A stretch of DNA of 64,000 nt from a bacterium (lineage in GTDB: Bacteria; Desulfobacterota; Binatia; DP-6), in the NCBI GenBank assembly GCA_026129405.1, contig JAHCID010000001.1, positions 213,237 through 277,236 of the forward strand. The letters are read 5' to 3'. The notes beneath the pieces are model-generated. The model saw only the letters and a program-made list of their open reading frames with translations. It did no database searches and had not been told where the DNA came from. The position numbers were made by a program, and so were the translations under genes. Positions 19,986-28,390 of this stretch are shown piece by piece (position 1 is the stretch's first letter; each line of letters opens with the position of its first letter).

Positions 19986-20237
19986 TCAATCGGCGACCTT
20001 GCCGCCCTTGGCGTCGCACTCGGCCTTGGGGACCATGACGACGCCCTTGCCCTTGCAGGAGTTCTGGCCGGCGCACGAGCCGCCCGCGCCGGCGCAGGTG
20101 CCCTGCCCCTTGCACTCGTTGATGCCGGAACACTTCACCTGGTCCGCGGCCTTGTCCTCCGCCTTCGCCTGGACCGCACCCGAGAGGACCAGCACGGCGG
20201 CCGCGCTGGCGATCAGCATGCCCTGGTTCACCTTCAT
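19986..20237 (-). CDS. bufA: Cys-rich precursor peptide of the MNIO operon (bufferin/HvfA-like)
   Basis: 83 residues from the ATG at 20235-20237 behind a strong AAGGAGGAG site. A Sec signal peptide (about residues 1-25, ending VQAKA) is followed by a Lys/Asp-rich segment and a glycine-rich core with six cysteines: KCSG, ECKG, TCAG, SCAG, SCKG and ECDAKGG. Unlike most RiPP leaders, the signal peptide serves as the leader, as in bufferins. In studied relatives the modified cysteines bind copper in the periplasm or outside the cell. Which cysteines are changed here is unknown. The name rests on gene order and the KCSG..ECKGQ pattern. Confidence 0.85.
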   Translation of the reverse strand: MKVNQGMLIASAAAVLVLSGAVQAKAEDKAADQVKCSGINECKGQGTCAGAGGSCAGQNSCKGKGVVMVPKAECDAKGGKVAD

Positions 20238-20264
20238 CGCGTTCTCCTCCTTGGGGGAGCTGGT

Positions 20265-20286
20265 TTGCCGGCTTCGATACCGGCAA
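20265..20286 (-). promoter_or_regulatory. Hairpin in the 5' leader of the precursor gene
   Basis: Perfect seven-base stem with an eight-base loop, 28 bases upstream of the ATG and 15 bases before the ribosome site. Together with possible outer pairing it could be part of a metal- or stress-responsive leader RNA. That is speculation from structure alone. Confidence 0.35.
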
Positions 20287-20538
20287 CCGGACGGCGTTTC
20301 GCTCACCGAGCTACCGCATCGTCCCGGGAGGTGCGAGACGGGGCGAGGTGCCCCGGCGCTGGCACGAACGGCACACGCGCCCACGCGCCGGCGCATGCTG
20401 ACACACGCCCGCCCACGGCGCCCACCGCGGATGCAGGCTCCGAGCGCGGCACGCCGCTTGCGATGGCAGATCTTCGCTCGCGTTCACGCAGACGCGACCA
20501 CTCCACTCCTCCCCCGTCCGGCATCACCATCACCACCC

Positions 20539-20573
20539 GCGGGAGCGGCGGTCCGCAACACCGCCGCTCCCGC
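20539..20573 (-). terminator. Terminator hairpin after the creatininase-family gene
   Basis: Fourteen perfectly paired bases (20539-20552 with 20560-20573) around a seven-base loop, 15 bases past the stop at 20588. It isolates the MNIO operon downstream from read-through. Confidence 0.75.
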
Positions 20574-20587
20574 CCCCCACCCGGGGC

Positions 20588-21607
20588 TCAGCCCAGCGCC
20601 AGCAGCAGCACCGCCGCGGCAGCCGCCATGCCGACGCGCGGCCAGAAGCGCGGCTGGATCAAGGCGTGATCCGACGCGACGCTGCGCACCTCCTCGGCAC
20701 GCAGGCGCCCGTCGACCACCGCCTCGACGATCTCGAGGCAGTCCGCCGCGAGGATCTCCCGGAACGCGTGGCCGATCTCGGCCGACGCCGCCGACGGGTC
20801 GCCCTTGTACGACACCTCCGCGCCGCCGTAGCCGAAGCGCGCGTTGAGGAGCCAGCCGAGGCCCCCGGCAATGGCGTCGACCGCGGTGCGCAGCCGTGTG
20901 ACGTCGGCGCCGCGCCGCTCGCGCCAGGCAGCGACGCGCGTGCCGAGCCCGTGCAGCGGCGCCAGCGCAGGCGGCGCGAGCCGGCCGAGCCGCGTCCAGT
21001 CCGGCTCGACCAGCTCCGGGTGCTGCGCCAGCATGAACGACGTCTCCCAGGCGCCGGCGTGCTCGCCGCAGAGGAGCGCCGCGCGCTCGGGCCCGGTGAG
21101 CGCACGCCCGAGCAGCTCCTCGGTGCGCGCGAGCCGCCCGCCGGTGATGATGCGGTGGAGCACCAGGATCGACGGCGTGCACATCGCGATGCCGGTCCGC
21201 CGCGAGACGGTGCGGCACGCCGCCTCGAGCGCCGCCGCGTGGCGCGGCCCGCCGTGCCCGTTCGTCACCACGACGAAGCGGTAGCCGGCGCGCGCGAGCG
21301 AGCGGCCGTGCGCGAGCAGCGTCCGATGGACCACGCCCGCCGGCGCGTTCATGGTCCCGCGCAGCGGCAGCTCGTCGGCCCCGATCGTCAGCGCCGGCAG
21401 CTGCACGACCGTCCAGTCGGACCGGCGCGCCGCGAAGCGCCGTCCGGCTTCCTCGGCCATCCAGCGCGCCATGTAGACGTCCATCCCGAGCGGCAGGTGC
21501 GGCCCATGCACCTCGAGCGCGGAGACGGGCAGGAAGGCGACGGCGCGGCTCGCATCGAGACGCCGGATCGCCGTGTAGGTCAGCTCCTCGGCACGCACGA
21601 CGGGCAT
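20588..21607 (-). CDS. Creatininase-family protein with C-terminal hydrophobic tail
   Basis: 339 residues. Creatininase/MftE-type signatures are present: 'AVAFLPVSALEVHGPHLPLGMDVYMA' (Glu, His and Asp metal ligands), 'GTMNAPAGVVHRTL', 'FVVVTNGHGGPRHAAALE' and 'LCGEHAGAWETSFML'. The family includes creatinine amidohydrolase, FAPy deformylase ArfB and the mycofactocin peptidase MftE. No mycofactocin genes are nearby, and here the reaction is unknown. The last ~20 residues (VGMAAAAAVLLLALG) form a hydrophobic tail, unusual for this family, which might anchor it in the membrane. Confidence 0.85.
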   Translation of the reverse strand: MPVVRAEELTYTAIRRLDASRAVAFLPVSALEVHGPHLPLGMDVYMARWMAEEAGRRFAARRSDWTVVQLPALTIGADELPLRGTMNAPAGVVHRTLLAHGRSLARAGYRFVVVTNGHGGPRHAAALEAACRTVSRRTGIAMCTPSILVLHRIITGGRLARTEELLGRALTGPERAALLCGEHAGAWETSFMLAQHPELVEPDWTRLGRLAPPALAPLHGLGTRVAAWRERRGADVTRLRTAVDAIAGGLGWLLNARFGYGGAEVSYKGDPSAASAEIGHAFREILAADCLEIVEAVVDGRLRAEEVRSVASDHALIQPRFWPRVGMAAAAAVLLLALG

Positions 21608-21653
21608 GACGGGTCGTTAGCCCGCCCGCACCGAGCACGGCAACCCGTGCAGC

Positions 21654-22163
21654 TCAGGCAGTCGCCGCGATCCGCTGCACGACCGCGGGACGCGGCGACA
21701 CGACCTCGCCGTGCTCGTACGCCGCCACGACGAGCCGCCCGCGCACCGCCTCGAGCAGCTCGCCCGGGCGCAGGAGGAAGTCGGGGTTCGACGGCTTGCC
21801 GAAGCGGGCGTTGCCCACGGCGAACGTCTCGTAGAGGAGGAGCCCGCCCGGCGCGACGGCGTCGACGAGCACCGGCAGCAGCGGTCGCCACAGGTAGCTC
21901 GTCACGACGACGGCGTCGAAGCGCGCCCCCGGCAACGGCCACGGCGACCCGTCCTCGAGGTCGGCCGCGATCGCGCGCAGCGCCGGATGCGGCATGAGCC
22001 GGGCGACGTCGCGATCGATCGCCGTGACCGCATGCCCGCGCGCGAGGAACAGGCGCGCGTGCCGCCCCGCCCCGGCAGCGACGTCGAGCACGGAGCCGCC
22101 GCTGCGCACGCGCGGTGCGAAGCGCACGATCCAGTCGGACGGGGCGGCGACGTCGTGGCGCAT
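21654..22163 (-). CDS. SAM-dependent methyltransferase, class I
   Basis: 169 residues from the ATG at 22161-22163. A single Rossmann-like domain carries motif I 'VLDVAAGAGRHARLFLARGHAVTAIDRD', 'AIAADLEDGSPWPL', 'FDAVVVTSYLWRPLLP' and 'VAPGGLLLYETFAVGN..FGKPSNPDFLLRPGELLE'. These resemble TehB-like or small-molecule methyltransferases. The 'ETF..GN..FG.P.N..FLL.P.EL' block is shared by a widespread proteobacterial family without known substrate. It lies between the creatininase-family gene and the repeat-protein gene on the same strand. Confidence 0.88.
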   Translation of the reverse strand: MRHDVAAPSDWIVRFAPRVRSGGSVLDVAAGAGRHARLFLARGHAVTAIDRDVARLMPHPALRAIAADLEDGSPWPLPGARFDAVVVTSYLWRPLLPVLVDAVAPGGLLLYETFAVGNARFGKPSNPDFLLRPGELLEAVRGRLVVAAYEHGEVVSPRPAVVQRIAATA

Positions 22164-22230
22164 GCCGCCGCGATCGTGCCAGCCGCCGCCTCGGTGCGGA
22201 AGCGCGCCATCGAGCGCGCCCAGTCGCGTG

Positions 22231-25200
22231 TCAGCGCTTGCAGCGGACCGACGCGAACCCGTTGCGCCACGCACAGTCCGTCCGGCCGATGTGCACCTCC
22301 GCACAGCCGCCCGTCGCCGCCTGCGGCGGATCGAACACGAGGGTCAGGTGCAGGGGGAACGCGGCGGGCTGATAGACGTAGGCCCCGCGCCGGCCGCGCA
22401 GCTTCAGCTTCACGAGCGGCGTGTCGCGCACCCGGCGGAGCGCCACCAGCGATGGCGTCGTCACGAGCGGCAGCGTGCGGCCGCGGTTGCGAAACACGAA
22501 CGCCCGGCCACGCGCTCCGAGCCGCCATCCGACGCCGCGCCGGGCATCGAACGCGCCCGGCGCGAGGTAGGCGTCCATCAGGACTGCGGACGGCGACTCG
22601 ACGAGCAGCCGTACGCCGCGCTCCAGCGGTGCCAGGAACGCCGCATACGGCTCCGGCAGTACGAACTGCGCCGTCAGCCGCATGCGATCGTCGCCGATCG
22701 GCGGCTCGATGCGCGCCGCCGCGAGACGCACCCGCTCGCCCAGGGCGGGCGCCAGGTTCGTGCACGGATCGCAAGCGTCGCCAAGCCCATCGCCGTCGGC
22801 GTCGCGCTGCTCCGGGTCCGGCACCGCAGGACAGATGTCGACGGCATCACAGACGCCGTCGCCGTCGCCGTCGGGCGAGCGCAGGTCGGGCCCGCACTCC
22901 GGATCGCTGCCGTCGCACAGCTCCACGAGGTCGCACTCATCGACGCTGGGGCGACACGGCGTGCCGGCGGCGAGGAGCGCGTCCGGCGGACACGCCGCAG
23001 CCGTACCGGTGCAGGCCTCGGCCGCGTCGCAGGCACCCACCGCGGCGCGACACTCGACGCCCGCCGCGGCGAACGCATCGGCGGGACACTCCGCGGAGTC
23101 GCCGGTACAGCTTTCGGCGACGTCGCATGCGCCGGCGGCCGCGCGACACGTCGTCCCCGTGGTCGCAAAGGCGTCGGCCGGGCACGCGGCCGACACGCCG
23201 TCGCACACCTCCGTCACGTCGCAGGCGCCTGCGGCCGCCCGACACGTCGTTCCCGCCGTGGCGACCGTGTCGCTCGGGCACGCCGTCGTAATGCCGTCGC
23301 ACGTCTCCGCGACGTCGCAGGCCCCCGCCGCCGCCCGACACGGCGTCCCCGCGCTCGCCACCTCGTCCACCGGGCACGTGGCCGATCCTCCATCGCACGT
23401 CTCCGCCACGTCGCAGGCCCCCGCCGCCGCCCGGCAGGTCGTCCCTGCCGGGACGACGTCGTCGGCCGGGCACGCGGTCGACGCGCCGTCACACACCTCC
23501 GCGACGTCACAAGCGCCCACCGCCGCCCGGCACATCGTCCCCGCCGGGACGACACCATCAACCGGACACGCCGACGTCGCGCCGTCGCACACCTCTGCCA
23601 CGTCGCACGCCCCCGCCGCCGCCCGGCACGTCGTCCCCGCCGAGACGACATCGTCGCTCGGGCACGCCGTCGTCACGCCGTCGCACACCTCCGCCACGTC
23701 GCAGGAACCCGCCGCAGCTCGACACGTCGTCCCCGCCGCAACGACGTCGTCGCTCGGACACGCGATCGACGCGCCGTCGCACCCCTCCGCGACGTCGCAA
23801 GTGCCCGCCGCCGCCCGGCACGTCGTCCCCGCCGCAACGACCGTGTCGCTCGGGCACGTGACCGATGCTCCATCGCACGTCTCCGCCACGTCGCAGACCC
23901 CCGCCGACGCCCGACAGGTCGTCCCCGCCATGACAACGTCGTCGCTCGGACACGCCGTCGCGACGCCGTCGCACACCTCCGCCACATCGCAGGCCCCCGC
24001 CGCAGCCCGACAGGTCGTCCCTGCCGGGACGACGACGTCGGCCGGGCACGCGGTCGACGCGCCGTCACACACCTCCGCGACGTCGCACGCGCCCGCCGCC
24101 GCCCGGCACGTCGTCCCCGCTGCAACGACCGTGTCGCTCGGGCACGCCGTCGTCACGCCGTCGCACTCCTCCGCCACGTCGCAGAGGCCCGCTGCGGTCC
24201 GACACGTCGTCCCCGCGCTCACCACCTCGTCCACCGGGCACGTGGCCGATGCTCCATCGCACGTCTCCGCAACGTCGCAGCCCCCCGCCGACGCCCGACA
24301 CGTCGTCCCCGCTGCGACGACGTCGTCGCTCGGACACGCCGTCGTCACGCCGTCGCACTCCTCCGCCACGTCGCACGCACCCGCCGCCGCCCGGCACGTC
24401 GTCCCCGCTGCAACGACCGTGTCGCTCGGGCACGCCGTCGCGACGCCGTCGCACGTCTCCGCCACGTCGCAGGCGCCCGCCGCGGCTCGGCACGTCGTCC
24501 CCGCCGCGACGACATCGTCGCTCGGACACGCCGTCGTCACGCCGTCGCACTCCTCCGCCACGTCGCAGGCCCCCGCCGACGCCCGACACGTCGTCCCCCC
24601 CGTGACGACGTCGTCGGCCGGGCACGCGGTCGACGCGCCGTCGCACACCTCCACCACGTCGCAAGCACCTGCCGCCGCCCGGCACGTCGTCCCCGCCGCA
24701 ACGACCGTGTCGCTCGGGCACGCCGTCGCGACGCCGTCGCACTCCTCCGCCACGTCGCAGACCCCCGCCGCGGTCCGACACGTCGTCCCCGCGCTCGCCA
24801 CCTCGTCCACCGGGCACGTGGCCGATGCTCCATCGCACGTCTCCGCCACGTCGCACGCCCCTGCCGCCGCCCGGCACGTCGTCCCCGCCGCAACAACCGT
24901 GTCGCTCGGGCACGCCGTCGCGACGCCGTCGCACGTCTCCGCCACGTCGCAGGCGCCCGCCGCGGCTCGGCACGTCGTCCCCGCCGCAACAACCGTGTCG
25001 ATCGGGCACGCCGTCGTGACGCCGTCGCACTCCTCCGCCACGTCGCAGAGGCCCGCTGCGGTCCGACACGTCGTCCCCGCGCTTGCCACCTCGTCCACCG
25101 GGCACGTGGCCGATGCTCCATCGCACGTCTCCGCCACGTCGCAGACTCCCGCCGCCGCTCGACACGTCGTCCCCGCGGCGACGACGGCGTCGGCCGGGCA

Positions 25201-26508
25201 CGCGGTCGATGCGCCGTCGCACACCTCCGCCACGTCGCAGGCGCCCGCCGCCGCCCGGCACGTCGTCCCCGCCGCAACGACATCGTCGCTCGGGCACGCC
25301 GTCGCGACGCCGTCGCACTCCTCCGCCACGTCGCACGCCCCTGCCGCGGCGCGACACGTCATGCCCGCCGTAACGACATCGTCGCTCGGACACGCCGTCG
25401 AAGTACCGTCGCACACCTCTGCCACGTCGCACGCCCCCGCCGCGGCTCGGCACGTCGTCCCTGCCGCGACGACGGCGTCGCTCGGGCACGCCGTCGCGAC
25501 GCCGTCACACACCTCCGCCACGTCGCAGCTCCCCGCCGTTGCCCGACAGGTCGTTCCCGCGCTCGCGACGGCGTCGGCCGGGCACGTGCCGCTCGAGCCG
25601 GTGCAGGTCTCTGCGACGTCGCAGGCGCCGGCGGCGGTGCGGCAGGTCGTGGCGGCGGACTCGTAGTGACAGGTGGAGGAGCAGCAGTCGCCGTTCGTCG
25701 TGTTGCCGTCGTCGCACTGCTCGCCCTGGCCGGCGTCGACGACGCCGTTGCCGCACAGCGAGGTGAGACTGACGGTCACGAAGTGGCCGTCGTTCGCCTG
25801 GGTGCGGCCGCCGACGCCGGGGTAGTCGCCGGCGCTGTCGCTCGTGTAGTCGGTGGGGAGACCGAGGCGCACGGCGCACTCGTCGCCGAGGAGGACGTTG
25901 AGCAGGCCGGTCGACGTGCACGAGGCGCTCCAGGTGAACTGGAGCGTGTGCGCCTGGGCGACGCCGTTGCTGACGCCGTCGATGCGTGCGCTCGCGGATT
26001 GCGCGAACGGGGTGTTGCCGCCGTTGCTGCCGCTGAGCGTGCCGGGTGCCGCCAGCGACAGGCTGCCCGACGTGAGGCTGCCGCCGCTCGGCGACCCGGT
26101 GACGGCGCCGACGCTGGCCGCGGCCGACGAGCCGGTGTTCACGAGCGTCATCGCACCGTTCAGGGCGGTGTCGACCGTCAGGTAGTAGGCGCCGGGTGCC
26201 GTCACCTCGAACGTGATCGCGTAGTCGGAGGCTTGGGTGACCGTCGTGGCGCCGACGCTCAGGAGGTCGACGTGGGCCCCGACGATCTCGGCGTAGCGGA
26301 CGGTGAACGTCGTCGCGCTCGACGACGAGACGCCGACCGTCGTCTTCCGCTGCTCCTCCGCGACGAGGACGCCGGTCTGGAGGCTGTCGGCGCTGTTCCC
26401 GGGGTTCTTCGTCGCGGCGAGACCGGCGATCGTCTGTGCGATCGCGGGCGGCGGTGCATGCACCGAGACGAGCACCAGGGCGACGAGCAGGCGACGACGA
26501 ATCATCAC
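22231..26508 (-). CDS. Giant secreted disintegrin-like cysteine-repeat protein
   Basis: 1425 residues. A signal peptide (about 1-24) is followed by a Ser/Thr/Gly-rich beta region (25-250). Next is one Myxococcus-type '[14 protein letters not shown]' cysteine motif (251-280). Residues 289-1184 are 28 tandem 32-residue repeats of the form [12 protein letters not shown].CDG.s.aCP.D.v..aGTt; a 29th degenerate copy (1185 on) runs into Asp-rich thrombospondin type-3-like calcium motifs ([21 protein letters not shown]). The last ~170 residues are a basic beta-rich domain with three cysteines. The repeat closely mimics the second half of the ADAM disintegrin domain (CDLPE.C.G.S..CP.D). It is probably a disulfide-rich, stalk-like adhesin. 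Attachment is unknown: no LPxTG or MYXO-CTERM tail is seen. Confidence 0.85.
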   Translation of the reverse strand: MMIRRRLLVALVLVSVHAPPPAIAQTIAGLAATKNPGNSADSLQTGVLVAEEQRKTTVGVSSSSATTFTVRYAEIVGAHVDLLSVGATTVTQASDYAITFEVTAPGAYYLTVDTALNGAMTLVNTGSSAAASVGAVTGSPSGGSLTSGSLSLAAPGTLSGSNGGNTPFAQSASARIDGVSNGVAQAHTLQFTWSASCTSTGLLNVLLGDECAVRLGLPTDYTSDSAGDYPGVGGRTQANDGHFVTVSLTSLCGNGVVDAGQGEQCDDGNTTNGDCCSSTCHYESAATTCRTAAGACDVAETCTGSSGTCPADAVASAGTTCRATAGSCDVAEVCDGVATACPSDAVVAAGTTCRAAAGACDVAEVCDGTSTACPSDDVVTAGMTCRAAAGACDVAEECDGVATACPSDDVVAAGTTCRAAAGACDVAEVCDGASTACPADAVVAAGTTCRAAAGVCDVAETCDGASATCPVDEVASAGTTCRTAAGLCDVAEECDGVTTACPIDTVVAAGTTCRAAAGACDVAETCDGVATACPSDTVVAAGTTCRAAAGACDVAETCDGASATCPVDEVASAGTTCRTAAGVCDVAEECDGVATACPSDTVVAAGTTCRAAAGACDVVEVCDGASTACPADDVVTGGTTCRASAGACDVAEECDGVTTACPSDDVVAAGTTCRAAAGACDVAETCDGVATACPSDTVVAAGTTCRAAAGACDVAEECDGVTTACPSDDVVAAGTTCRASAGGCDVAETCDGASATCPVDEVVSAGTTCRTAAGLCDVAEECDGVTTACPSDTVVAAGTTCRAAAGACDVAEVCDGASTACPADVVVPAGTTCRAAAGACDVAEVCDGVATACPSDDVVMAGTTCRASAGVCDVAETCDGASVTCPSDTVVAAGTTCRAAAGTCDVAEGCDGASIACPSDDVVAAGTTCRAAAGSCDVAEVCDGVTTACPSDDVVSAGTTCRAAAGACDVAEVCDGATSACPVDGVVPAGTMCRAAVGACDVAEVCDGASTACPADDVVPAGTTCRAAAGACDVAETCDGGSATCPVDEVASAGTPCRAAAGACDVAETCDGITTACPSDTVATAGTTCRAAAGACDVTEVCDGVSAACPADAFATTGTTCRAAAGACDVAESCTGDSAECPADAFAAAGVECRAAVGACDAAEACTGTAAACPPDALLAAGTPCRPSVDECDLVELCDGSDPECGPDLRSPDGDGDGVCDAVDICPAVPDPEQRDADGDGLGDACDPCTNLAPALGERVRLAAARIEPPIGDDRMRLTAQFVLPEPYAAFLAPLERGVRLLVESPSAVLMDAYLAPGAFDARRGVGWRLGARGRAFVFRNRGRTLPLVTTPSLVALRRVRDTPLVKLKLRGRRGAYVYQPAAFPLHLTLVFDPPQAATGGCAEVHIGRTDCAWRNGFASVRCKR
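22957..25644 (-). repeat. 28 tandem 96-base coding repeats
   Basis: Each unit encodes one 32-residue cysteine repeat of the giant protein. Units are nearly identical at DNA level in the CDG and [15 protein letters not shown] segments, and several share identical variants (for example the '[16 protein letters not shown]' type recurs at units 6 and 9). This indicates expansion by duplication and gene conversion. The copy number could differ between cells or be wrong in a short-read assembly. Confidence 0.9.
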
Positions 26509-26594
26509 GCGTGAGCCGATCGAAGGTGTTATTCACGAGTATCGTCAGCATGCCCTCCCGCCTTCAGGACGCGACAATGAATACCCCAGTGACC

Positions 26595-26614
26595 CGCGTC
26601 AGAATGCTGACGCG
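26595..26614 (-). terminator. Hairpin between the secreted-protein gene and the repeat-protein gene
   Basis: Perfect eight-base arms (CGCGTCAG/CTGACGCG) with an AATG loop, nine bases after the stop of the 310-residue protein gene at 26623. It is a likely terminator, leaving about 85 bases for the promoter of the repeat-protein gene. Confidence 0.6.
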
Positions 26615-26622
26615 ATGGCCCG

Positions 26623-27555
26623 TCAGGGCAGCGCTTCCCAGGTCCCGTCCGGCCGGCGCACGGCGACGAGGCGGGCCGGGAAAACGACGCTGAGCGCCAT
26701 GCCCGCGCACATCTGCATCTCCTCGCCGCCCGCGATGCGCTCGAACGCGGCCCGCTCCGTCTCGAAGAGCAGTCCGTCGCGGCGGCGGACCACCACCTCG
26801 GGGCCGCCCGTCGTCGAGAACTCGAGCTGGGCCTCGGGCGCCGCCCTGAGCCGGACGCCCGCCGCGTACGCAGCGTCGAGACAGCGCGCCTCCTTCACCT
26901 CGTCGACGTCGAGGCGCTCGTTGCTCGCGATGAGCGCGTACATCTTCGCGAAGTCGGGCTTGAACCACGCCGGGCGCTCGGCGACGAGCGCGGCCAGCTT
27001 CCGCTCGTCGTCGGACGTGATCGAGACCACGGGCGGATACGCATGCCACGCCTGCGGCTTCGCGAAGTCCGCGACGAACTCCCGCTCCATGACGACGCGG
27101 CCCGTCGCCTCCTTCTCGTCCCTGCCGGCGTCGGCCTGGTTGGTCGCACGCTTGCCGCCGGGCGCCTTCTCCTCGCGCACCTCGTCGGTGACCGCGGCCC
27201 AGCGCAATCGCGCCTTGTACGGCACCGTCTCGCTCGTCGGGGCGAACTCGATCCGCAACGTGTTCTTGCCCTTGCGCAGGATCGAGCCGAGCGACTCGAC
27301 CGGGATCCACACCGCCGGCGCGATCTCGCGCGTCTCGAACAGGACCGGCAGATCGCCCTGCTCGATCGCCTGCTGCGCCACGAAGACGCCGTTCATGGAG
27401 ACGGTCGTCATGCCGGCCACGCTGCGAACCTTGTCCGCCTTCGCGTCCCCCGTGTACGGCGTGAAGTTGAACTCGACGTTCACGACCTTCGCCCCGGCGA
27501 CGGCCGGAAGGCCGAGCGAACAGAGGATCAGCAGCGCCAGCAGCGTCTCGCGCAT
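26623..27555 (-). CDS. Secreted protein of unknown function
   Basis: 310 residues with a signal peptide ending AGA. The first half is beta-rich and reads like a carbohydrate- or lectin-type sandwich: 'VVNVEFNFTPYTGDAK', 'VSMNGVFVAQQAIEQGDLPVLFETREIAPAVWIPVESLGSILRKGKNTLRIEFAP'. A helical middle segment (about 160-215) and a second beta region ending 'FPARLVAVRRPDGTWEALP' follow. The name of the family is not known to me. It is transcribed divergently from the TetR gene with a 189-base spacer and ends at a hairpin. Confidence 0.65.
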   Translation of the reverse strand: MRETLLALLILCSLGLPAVAGAKVVNVEFNFTPYTGDAKADKVRSVAGMTTVSMNGVFVAQQAIEQGDLPVLFETREIAPAVWIPVESLGSILRKGKNTLRIEFAPTSETVPYKARLRWAAVTDEVREEKAPGGKRATNQADAGRDEKEATGRVVMEREFVADFAKPQAWHAYPPVVSITSDDERKLAALVAERPAWFKPDFAKMYALIASNERLDVDEVKEARCLDAAYAAGVRLRAAPEAQLEFSTTGGPEVVVRRRDGLLFETERAAFERIAGGEEMQMCAGMALSVVFPARLVAVRRPDGTWEALP

Positions 27556-27744
27556 CGTCGACTCTCCTCGTGGTCGGCGCCGCGGCGCCGCCCGGCATGT
27601 GCGTCTTGCGCCCGGGAGCTGTCAAACCGTTGGCTCGCGACCCCACCCGGCTCGCGCCGGCAGGCGCCGAGCGGGGACCGTGGACCCGGTCGCGCGCCGG
27701 CAGTTACTTGCCGGGTGTTCAACAAGTGGGCTAAGCCCGGTGGC

Positions 27745-28383
27745 ATGGCCGCCGTCCCCTCGCCCGTCCGCAAGCGCCCGCGGCGCACGCAGGCGGAGCG
27801 CAGCGCGCTCTCGGAAGACCGCCTCATGGAGGCGGCGCTCAAGCTGATCGTCGAGCGCGGCTACGATCGCACCTCGCTCCAGGCCATCGGCGACGAGGCC
27901 GGCTACAGCCGCGGGCTCGTGAGCCACCGCTTCGGCTCGAAGGAAGGCCTCCTCTGGGCGATGTGCGAGCGCACGTTCGCCGCCTGGCGCACCGAGAGCC
28001 TGGCGCCGCGCCTCGGTGACCGGGTCGGCGTCGAGGCGCTGCACGCGACGCTCGCGGCGATGCGCACCGCCATGCAGCAGGCGCCGGGCACCATGCGCGC
28101 GTTCTACGCCCTGCTCTTCGAGTCGCTCGGGCCGCTCGACGTACTGCGCCCGAAGGTCGCCGCGTTCCACCGCCGCGAGCGCAAGCAGATCGCCGGCCGG
28201 ATCGCGGCGGGCGTCGCCGCCGGCAGCGTGCGCGCCGACGTCGACCCGGAGCGCGCGGCCGCGCTCTTCCTCGCCATGGTGCGCGGGGCCGCCTACCAGT
28301 GGCTCCTCGACCCGCGCGGCGTCGACGTCGCCAGTCTGTACGACGCCGTCGCCGAGGCCGTCGAACGCACGCTGCGACCGTGA
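27745..28383 (+). CDS. TetR-family transcriptional regulator
   Basis: 212 residues from the ATG at 27745. The N-terminal helix-turn-helix reads 'LMEAALKLIVERGYDRTSLQAIGDEAGYSRGLVSHRFGSKEGLLWAM'. The C-terminal helical ligand domain (about 70-210) is of the TetR_C type with 'RAFYALLFESLGP'. It probably represses the amidohydrolase gene seven bases downstream and perhaps the divergent secreted-protein gene. A short inverted repeat (ACTTG 27706-27710, CAAGT 27723-27727) and TGTTCAACA between its arms are candidate operator elements. The ligand is unknown. Confidence 0.92.
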   Translation: MAAVPSPVRKRPRRTQAERSALSEDRLMEAALKLIVERGYDRTSLQAIGDEAGYSRGLVSHRFGSKEGLLWAMCERTFAAWRTESLAPRLGDRVGVEALHATLAAMRTAMQQAPGTMRAFYALLFESLGPLDVLRPKVAAFHRRERKQIAGRIAAGVAAGSVRADVDPERAAALFLAMVRGAAYQWLLDPRGVDVASLYDAVAEAVERTLRP

Positions 28384-28390
28384 GGACGTC

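Larger units (their letters stand above)
20238..20587. other. Intergenic leader region of the MNIO operon
   Basis: 350 bases between the creatininase stop and the precursor start, without a supported gene. Apart from the creatininase terminator (20539-20573) it contains the precursor's 5' leader. There TTGCCGG (20265-20271) and CCGGCAA (20280-20286) form a seven-base hairpin, and GGTAGCT/AGCTCCC on the minus strand could enclose it. No known riboswitch class was recognised, and no clear promoter boxes were found. Confidence 0.5.

Noticed and set aside
20539..20573. Attachment-site-like inverted repeat
   Set aside because: It lies 15 bases after a stop codon with a seven-base loop and no integrase nearby. 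A terminator is the simpler reading.
22957..25644. CRISPR array
   Set aside because: The 96-base units are directly adjacent and coding, with no spacers and no cas genes.
22682..25666. Plus-strand 994-residue open frame through the repeat array
   Set aside because: It reads the reverse of the cysteine repeats, with a Ser/His/Pro/Ala pattern that has no signal peptide or domain. The minus-strand frame has a signal peptide, conserved cysteines and flanking domains.
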